A DNA stretch of 19,485 nt. It comes from Anaerolineales bacterium. GTDB taxonomy: Bacteria > Chloroflexota > Anaerolineae > Promineifilales > Promineifilaceae. Location of the stretch: the NCBI GenBank assembly GCA_020432595.1, contig JAGQGA010000028.1, forward strand, positions 1 to 19,485, in the 5' to 3' direction. The position numbers were made by a program, and so were the translations under genes. Of this stretch, positions 14,484-19,485 are shown one piece after another. The notes under the pieces are model-generated. The model was given only the letters and a program-made list of their open reading frames with translations, ran no database searches and was not told where the DNA came from. Numbering within the stretch: the stretch's first letter is position 1; each line of letters begins with the position of its first letter.

Positions 14484-14797
14484 GAGTTTACTCCTTTCTT
14501 GGATAATTGGTTGTTCAAAATCGCTTGAAGGAGTGGCCACTCTTTTCTTGCGGTATGGGCTGATCATAAGGCTGGGCGAGCGGACAAAACATGGCAGGAA
14601 ACGGACATTTTGTGTGGGTTGGCGGAAATAATTTGCCTAGCCTTAAAATGGCAAAATGTGGCTTGCTTTTTCAACGTGTCATTCCCGCAAAGGCGGGAAT
14701 CCATGCCGACGCTAAAGATGGATGCCCGCGTGCGCGGGCATGACACCTGTATAGTTACAAAACGAAAACCATCCTGATAGATTGGGACAAGTGTTGT
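14484..14797. other. Intergenic region between the peptide gene and the second NB-ARC gene
   Basis: This 314-bp stretch has no gene that I can support. It must hold the divergent promoters of the peptide gene and the second NB-ARC gene, but only weak minus-strand boxes (a TATGAT on the minus strand near 14564-14569) were seen. Its right half is the REP-like element at 14677-14749. The sequence CTGTATAGTTACAAAA after that element also occurs inverted near 1355-1375, next to REP copy 1. Confidence 0.5.
14677..14749. repeat. REP/BIME-like paired-hairpin element, copy 2
   Basis: 73 nt, the same length and order as copy 1: ATTCCCGCAAAGGCGGGAAT, a spacer with AAAGATGG, then ATGCCCGCGTGCGCGGGCAT and GACACCTG. 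The loops differ from copy 1 but the stems are kept by paired changes (TACCC/GGGTA against TGCCC/GGGCA). This indicates that hairpin pairing is under selection or copied by a pairing-dependent process. Confidence 0.8.
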
Positions 14798-16351
14798 ATG
14801 GCTGGGAAAAAAGGTAAACGAGGCATGGTGCAACGAAGCTCTTTTGGGCAACTACTGCAAACGTATCGGCGGCGCGGCCAGCATCCGCTGACGCAAGACC
14901 CGTTAACGCAGGAGCAGTTTGCAGAGATGCTGGATTCGGTGGCTGGCTTGCCGGGCTTTTCGCACTCGGATGTTTCGCGCTGGGAGAAGGGTCTGCATGG
15001 ACGGGAGATCATTGGGCATGAGGATCGCCGTTTGCTGGTGGGGATCATGCGCGTGCTGTATGAATGTGGTGGGCTGGCGACCGCAGAGGAGGCTAATGAT
15101 CTGTTGCAGCAGGGTGGCTATCGTGCGCTTGATGAGGATGAAATGGCGCAAATTGATGCGACCTGGACGCTATCCGCGACATCAGATGATGACTTGCCTG
15201 ACGCGGTGGCGCCAAGCGGCCACACAGGGTTGCCACTGGGATTCCAAACTGGGTTTGCCCAGGTTTACCCAGCAGTGGGGCATGACAACCGTTTTAGCCA
15301 AGGGGGAGCACCTCCGTTTGTCATGCCCTCTTTGCCGCCGCAGGGTGTGGTTGGGCGGGAAGCAACGATGGCAAAAATTTGGTCGCTGCTGCGGGTGAGT
15401 GAGCCAGAGACGGTGAATGTCCCCCCTTTGGCTCTGCGCGGGATGGGTGGGATTGGGAAGACGACGCTGTCTATTGCGCTGGGGCGGCAGGCGATGGGGC
15501 AACGTTACTTTCCTGATGGTGTTTTGTGGGTGGCTTTGGGGCCTGACCCCACGCCACGGCTGCTGCTGGAGGAGTGGGGCAGGGTTTTGGGGCTGGATTT
15601 GACCCCGGAGCTGGATGAGGCGGGTTGCCAAAATCGGCTGCGGGCGGTGCTTGCCCACAGGCGCGTGCTGCTGATTGTGGATGATATTTGGGAGGTGCAA
15701 CATGGGCGTTATTTTGATGTGGCGGGACCTTATTGCCGCACCTTGCTGACGACGCGCGAATTGCCGGTGGCGCACCATTTGGCCACACGGGCGCGGACGT
15801 TGCCGGTTGATGTTTTAAGCCCGGAGGCATCGCTGCAACTGCTGCATCGTTTGGCACCAGAGGCGGTGGCGGCCAATGAACGGGAGGCGCGGCAACTGTG
15901 CGAGAGGCTGGAGTATTTGCCGCTGGCTTTGACGTTGGCGGGTCGTTTTTTGGCGAATGAGGCGGATGTGCCTTCACGGTTGCAGCGTGTGCTGGATGAG
16001 TTGCTGGAGCAGCGGGAGGCACGTTTGCAACTGCTGCAGACGGAGGGGAGGGCGGGGGTGGATGAGGCGAACCCGGTGACGCTGCAAGCTGTTTTGGGGC
16101 TAAGCGTGTCGCGTTTGACACCGTTGGATCAGGAGCGGTTTGCGATGGCTTCGCTGTTTGGGGGGAAGCCACTGACCTGGGACATTGAGGCGGCCGCGTA
16201 TGTGTGGGCGTGTTCACAGCGGGAGGCGGAGGATAGTGTGGCTGCATTTGCCAAACGGGGGTTGATTGAACGGCTACCGGATGGGTTGTATTGGATGCAC
16301 GCGCTTTTGGTTGATTATGCGGCGGCAATGATGGATGAATTGGGGCTGTAA
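14798..16351 (+). CDS. HTH–NB-ARC (STAND ATPase) protein, first part of a split gene
   Basis: A 517-aa protein. An XRE-like HTH (about 15-95, SHSDVSRWEKGLHGRE) precedes an NB-ARC domain with P-loop GMGGIGKTT (215-223), Walker B VLLIVDDIW (about 288-296) and RTLLTTRE, then a winged-helix-like region ending WMHALLVDYAAAMMDELGL. It is a paralogue of the 863-aa protein. It ends at TAA 16349-16351, and the TPR gene starts at 16355 in the same reading frame, so the two together have the HTH–NB-ARC–TPR layout of the first gene. ATG 14798 has GGGA about 10 nt upstream; ATG 14825 is an alternative. Base use differs from the left half of the window: coding strand G-rich, and no AACGGCCGTT seen. Confidence 0.87.
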   Translation: MAGKKGKRGMVQRSSFGQLLQTYRRRGQHPLTQDPLTQEQFAEMLDSVAGLPGFSHSDVSRWEKGLHGREIIGHEDRRLLVGIMRVLYECGGLATAEEANDLLQQGGYRALDEDEMAQIDATWTLSATSDDDLPDAVAPSGHTGLPLGFQTGFAQVYPAVGHDNRFSQGGAPPFVMPSLPPQGVVGREATMAKIWSLLRVSEPETVNVPPLALRGMGGIGKTTLSIALGRQAMGQRYFPDGVLWVALGPDPTPRLLLEEWGRVLGLDLTPELDEAGCQNRLRAVLAHRRVLLIVDDIWEVQHGRYFDVAGPYCRTLLTTRELPVAHHLATRARTLPVDVLSPEASLQLLHRLAPEAVAANEREARQLCERLEYLPLALTLAGRFLANEADVPSRLQRVLDELLEQREARLQLLQTEGRAGVDEANPVTLQAVLGLSVSRLTPLDQERFAMASLFGGKPLTWDIEAAAYVWACSQREAEDSVAAFAKRGLIERLPDGLYWMHALLVDYAAAMMDELGL

Positions 16352-16354
16352 CCG

Positions 16355-17512
16355 ATGGGGCAACGGAGGTCAGAGGCGCGAGCTCGCTATCAGGCGTTTT
16401 ATTTGGGGATCGCCAGTCAGGATCGGGATAGCTGGCGGTTGATGGATGAGCGGTACCCGCAGATGAAGCGGGCGTGGCAAACGATGCCGGATGATGTTGG
16501 TTTGTTGACGTTTGGGAACCAGATTCGGCGGTTTCAGGAGCGGCGGGGGCTGTGGCGGGATGCGCTGGCGTGGGCGAGCCGCCTGTTGGCGGTGGCGGTG
16601 GCGGCGAGTTTGCGGGAGGATGAGGCGGCGTTGCTGAATAATGTGGGGGTGTTTTATGATCGGCTGGGGGATCGGCTGGTGGCGTTGGATCATTATGAGC
16701 GATCATTGCGGCTGTTGGAGCAGGTTGAGCGGCTGGATGGGCTGGCGATGGTCTTGAATAATGTGGGGCATGTGTACATTAGCTTGAATGATTGGCAGGC
16801 GGTTTTGGCGCATGGGGAGCGGGCGTTGGCGGTGCAGGAGCAGTTGACCGAGAATGGGCGAGATGTGGCGTATACGCTGAACAATATGGCAACGGCTCAT
16901 ATTGGGTTGCGTGCGTGGGATTTGGCACTTGATTATTTGCAGAGGGCACTGCCGCTGATGGAAGAGACGGGGGATGTGGATGGGTTGCCCGTTGTGTTGA
17001 GCAATTTGGGTCATGTTTTTGAGAATAAGGGGCAAGAGCAGGAGGCTTTAGCGTATTTTCAGCAGGCGCAGGCGGTTCAGGAGGCGTATGGGAATCGGTA
17101 TGGGCTGGTGGTGACGTTTAACAATATTGGGTTGCTGCATGAATCGGCGGGGCGGTGGGAGGAGGCGTTGGCCTATTTCCAACAGGCAAGGGAGCTTGCA
17201 GAAAAAATTGGCGACCGCCCGCATTTGGCTACGGTGCTGAATAGCATGGGGATGGTTTTCTATGGCATGGGGGAGAAGGGACGGGCACTTGATTATTTTC
17301 GCCGCGCTCTGCCAATGCGCCGGGAGTTTGGTTCGCCTGATGGGTTGGCCTATACGCTTTACAATATTGGGGGTATTTTGGCGGGGCAAGGGGAATGGCA
17401 TGAGGCATTGGCGCATTTTGATGAAGCGTTGGCACTGTGGCAACAAATTGGGGATGAAAAGAATGTGGAGTCGGTGGAGCTAATACGCCGAGTTTTGCTT
17501 CAGCTTGTTTGA
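16355..17512 (+). CDS. TPR-repeat protein, second part of the split STAND gene
   Basis: A 385-aa protein. The first ~85 residues (ARYQAFYLGIASQDRDSWRLMDERYPQMKRAW) are the helical segment that normally joins NB-ARC/winged-helix to TPRs in this kind of protein. Then come seven regular 40-residue kinesin-light-chain-type TPRs, each opening with NNVG, NNMA, SNLG or a similar motif (residues about 90-370). TPRs bind peptide or protein ligands, so this is the probable sensor half. It starts 3 nt after the TAA of the NB-ARC gene, in the same frame, with GGGG 9 nt before the ATG. This could be a genuine two-subunit arrangement with coupled translation, a nonsense mutation, or stop readthrough. A hairpin terminator follows at 17560. 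Confidence 0.87.
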   Translation: MGQRRSEARARYQAFYLGIASQDRDSWRLMDERYPQMKRAWQTMPDDVGLLTFGNQIRRFQERRGLWRDALAWASRLLAVAVAASLREDEAALLNNVGVFYDRLGDRLVALDHYERSLRLLEQVERLDGLAMVLNNVGHVYISLNDWQAVLAHGERALAVQEQLTENGRDVAYTLNNMATAHIGLRAWDLALDYLQRALPLMEETGDVDGLPVVLSNLGHVFENKGQEQEALAYFQQAQAVQEAYGNRYGLVVTFNNIGLLHESAGRWEEALAYFQQARELAEKIGDRPHLATVLNSMGMVFYGMGEKGRALDYFRRALPMRREFGSPDGLAYTLYNIGGILAGQGEWHEALAHFDEALALWQQIGDEKNVESVELIRRVLLQLV

Positions 17513-17559
17513 GTTTGGCACAATGGGTTGTGAGCAACTGTTCATAAGGATGAAATATC

Positions 17560-17621
17560 TCACGCAAAGGCGCAAAGGCGCAAAGAAAAACTTGGCGGAC
17601 TTTGCGCCTTGCGTGATTTTT
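17560..17621 (+). terminator. Probable terminator after the TPR gene
   Basis: TCACGCAAAGGCGCAAAG (17560-17577) pairs with CTTTGCGCCTTGCGTGA (17600-17616), with one bulged A, and is followed by TTTTT (17617-17621). The stem is made of ACGCAAAGGCGC words, a common dispersed repeat in such genomes, and may serve both as repeat and terminator. It separates the TPR gene from the CRISPR leader. Confidence 0.65.
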
Positions 17622-18043
17622 CTCCCTGCTAACTTCTGCCCGCTACAGCGTTTGGCAAAATTGGTTATCAATATCTCGCGTAGGAGGGCGTTTTGAGGTA
17701 TAATTTAGCATTAGATAGGGTGATTGATGCGTAAGTTTTCTCATCTTTCTCATCTTCTACTCATTTTTTTAACATGACCCTCGGAAGGGGGCATATAGCG
17801 GATTTTGAGCAGAAAATGAGGTGTTTTCTCCATATATGGACAGAGAAAGTGGCAAAAAACGGCTATTTTTTTATGAGTAAAATACAGTTTTTGAACGCTT
17901 TTTCACGACCCTCGGAAAGCGAAAATTGGTGGGACGAAGATATTGAAATGATGGCAAAATTAACGGCAAAGTGGGGCGGTTTACCCACAATTCTGACTAA
18001 AAAGGCTTGTTTAAGCGATGGTTTCCCACTGTGGAAAACTAGG
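17622..18043 (+). promoter_or_regulatory. CRISPR leader region
   Basis: AT-rich non-coding stretch upstream of the first repeat, on the side expected for the leader because repeats end in ATTGAAAC at their right. A TATAAT box lies at 17699-17704 without a good -35. The 11-mer GACCCTCGGAA occurs twice (17776-17786 and 17907-17917), each time after a T-rich run. An imperfect hairpin, GTTTCCCAC/GTGGAAAAC (18021-18039), stands just before repeat 1. These are candidate integration-host or Cas1 docking signals. The open frame that starts at 17774 runs into the array and is not a gene. Confidence 0.7.
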
Positions 18044-19485
18044 GTCAGAACGGCCGTTGGCTCCTTAGAGGGATTGAAACGAGTCTCACTAGACCATAAA
18101 TTAGATCTAGTAATAGTCAGAACGGCCGTTGGCTCCTTAGAGGGATTGAAACTAAACTTGCATTTTTACCATCCTTTTATCTAAATATGTCAGAACGGCC
18201 GTTGGCTCCTTAGAGGGATTGAAACCCACACACGATAGTTTCTTTTGGAAGCCACTGTGTGTGTCAGAACGGCCGTTGGCTCCTTAGAGGGATTGAAACA
18301 GAATCACTGCAGTAAGACCAAACGGCTCCCTTTAGGTCAGAACGGCCGTTGGCTCCTTAGAGGGATTGAAACATAATCATAAAAATAATGGCCGGGAACA
18401 ATTTTTTCGCGTCAGAACGGCCGTTGGCTCCTTAGAGGGATTGAAACGAGTGGCGGGGATGGATGAGTTACGACGATCAAAGCGTCAGAACGGCCGTTGG
18501 CTCCTTAGAGGGATTGAAACTCAGGGGGCAGGGGCAGGGGCTAGGCCTGGCGGGCCGTCAGAACGGCCGTTGGCTCCTTAGAGGGATTGAAACGGTTACG
18601 GTAGCGTTCCCGTCTGCATCGGTGGTTGCGGTCGTCAGAACGGCCGTTGGCTCCTTAGAGGGATTGAAACAATTCGCCTCAAGACGAGGCATATTTTGCC
18701 GTTAAAGTCAGAACGGCCGTTGGCTCCTTAGAGGGATTGAAACTTATAACCGTACATCATATTCTCCTTCCCTGCTATGCAGTCAGAACGGCCGTTGGCT
18801 CCTTAGAGGGATTGAAACTCAACCCCGAACCTGCCGCCTCGAATTCGTCAAACTCGTCAGAACGGCCGTTGGCTCCTTAGAGGGATTGAAACAAATATAA
18901 AATCTAGTTTCTCTAACGTAGCCATTTTGTCAGAACGGCCGTTGGCTCCTTAGAGGGATTGAAACATATTACCACTCATCATTCTCTCCATGCCCTTTCT
19001 CGTCAGAACGGCCGTTGGCTCCTTAGAGGGATTGAAACTGCCGCACTACTCTCTTAACAAATTCAGTTATTTCCGTCAGAACGGCCGTTGGCTCCTTAGA
19101 GGGATTGAAACGATATAAGAGTCTGCTTCCAGAATCATGATGTTGTTAAGTCAGAACGGCCGTTGGCTCCTTAGAGGGATTGAAACAAACACTGTAGCAG
19201 ATTGCGTTATCGCCAGGATTACCTTGTCAGAACGGCCGTTGGCTCCTTAGAGGGATTGAAACTAATAACTTGCATCGGGTTCACCCACATACCATTTTTG
19301 TCAGAACGGCCGTTGGCTCCTTAGAGGGATTGAAACCTGTGCACTGTACCAGTTGCCGTCAGCAGCTTGAATGTCAGAACGGCCGTTGGCTCCTTAGAGG
19401 GATTGAAACATTCAGCAGGGCAACGGGTTTTGTGCCCTCGGGCAATAAGTCAGAACGGCCGTTGGCTCCTTAGAGGGATTGAAAC
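18044..19485 (+). CRISPR. CRISPR array, 20 repeats and 19 spacers, continuing past the window
   Basis: A 37-nt repeat begins GTCAGAACGGCCGTTGG and ends TTAGAGGGATTGAAAC; all 20 copies are identical by eye. First repeat 18044-18080, last 19449-19485, ending exactly at the window edge, so the true end is not seen. Spacers are 35-40 nt (mostly 36-38) and all differ. The ATTGAAAC end is typical of the crRNA 5'-tag side in type III and several type I arrays, which sets transcription left to right and the leader at the left. The repeat has only a very short possible stem, but carries the perfect palindrome AACGGCCGTT at its positions 6-15, the same word that is abundant in the genes of this window. 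No repeat decay is visible, so the trailer end is probably far off. The processing enzyme (Cas6) and effector are not in the window. Confidence 0.98.

Noticed and set aside
14484..14567. Longer 88-residue form of the small secreted peptide
   Set aside because: It would bury the signal sequence inside the protein; the internal ATG at 14483 has the good ribosome binding site.
15471..16706. 411-residue Pro/Ala-rich frame on the minus strand
   Set aside because: Shadow of the G-rich NB-ARC/TPR genes; composition is a mirror of their codon use and no domain is visible.
17774..18184. 136-residue open frame crossing the leader into the array
   Set aside because: It runs through two CRISPR repeats, has no ribosome binding site worth the name and no family resemblance. 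The stretch is better explained as leader.
18366..19473. Open frames inside the array with the repeated peptide VRTAVGSLEGLK or NGRWLLRGIE
   Set aside because: These are translations of the CRISPR repeat in different frames, with spacers in between. They are not proteins.
1..19485. tRNA, rRNA, insertion sequences or a replication origin
   Set aside because: No cloverleaf, rRNA segment, transposase gene, terminal inverted repeats with target duplication or DnaA-box cluster was recognised by reading.

Overview
The window reads as one contig from a bacterial genome, most likely a Chloroflexota (Anaerolineae/Ardenticatenia-like) filament former. This is an inference from the kinds of gene present (large HTH–NB-ARC–TPR proteins, a tubulin-like/von Willebrand A cluster, an RT next to Cas1), from dispersed CACAGAG-type and ACGCAAAGGCGC-type intergenic repeats, and from a very over-represented palindrome, AACGGCCGTT. 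No rRNA, tRNA or marker gene fixes the taxonomy.

Left 11.4 kb, all on the minus strand, read right to left: a vWA–TM–FHA-like membrane protein (11403-9628), a large tubulin/FtsZ-like protein (9570-6835), a 664-aa protein of unknown family (6780-4786), a GTPase with a C-terminal DUF697-like membrane domain (4808-3690), a stand-alone group II-type reverse transcriptase (3591-2647), Cas1 (2585-1569), a four-helix membrane protein (1258-623) and RNase HI (621-109). The first six genes are closely spaced (one 23-bp overlap, other gaps 54-98 bp). The last two follow a 310-bp structured gap and are coupled to each other. A CRISPR adaptation enzyme and an RT therefore sit at the end of what looks like a membrane- and cytoskeleton-linked NTPase operon, with an RNase H nearby. 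No Cas2, Cas6, Cas10 or other effector gene is visible.

Middle, 11.4-17.5 kb, plus strand: an 863-aa HTH–NB-ARC–TPR (STAND) protein with a good sigma70-type promoter and an inverted repeat at its start; a convergent 60-residue secreted-peptide gene with its own terminator; and a second HTH–NB-ARC protein whose TPR part is a separate ORF in the same reading frame, divided only by one TAA codon.

Right end, 17.5-19.5 kb: a terminator, an AT-rich leader, and a CRISPR array of 20 identical 37-nt repeats and 19 spacers of 35-40 nt, running to the last base of the window. Repeats end in ATTGAAAC, so transcription is probably left to right. Several spacers, read as reverse complement, contain a ribosome binding site and start codon or a convincing reading frame, so crRNAs would be antisense to target mRNAs. 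This fits RT-assisted acquisition from RNA and/or an RNA-targeting (type III-like) effector encoded elsewhere.

Working model (inference): RT, Cas1 and possibly RNase HI capture spacers, perhaps from RNA. The vWA/tubulin-like/GTPase/unknown-protein set forms a membrane-linked sensing or scaffold apparatus whose genes travel with them. The STAND proteins may sense infection or regulate the locus.
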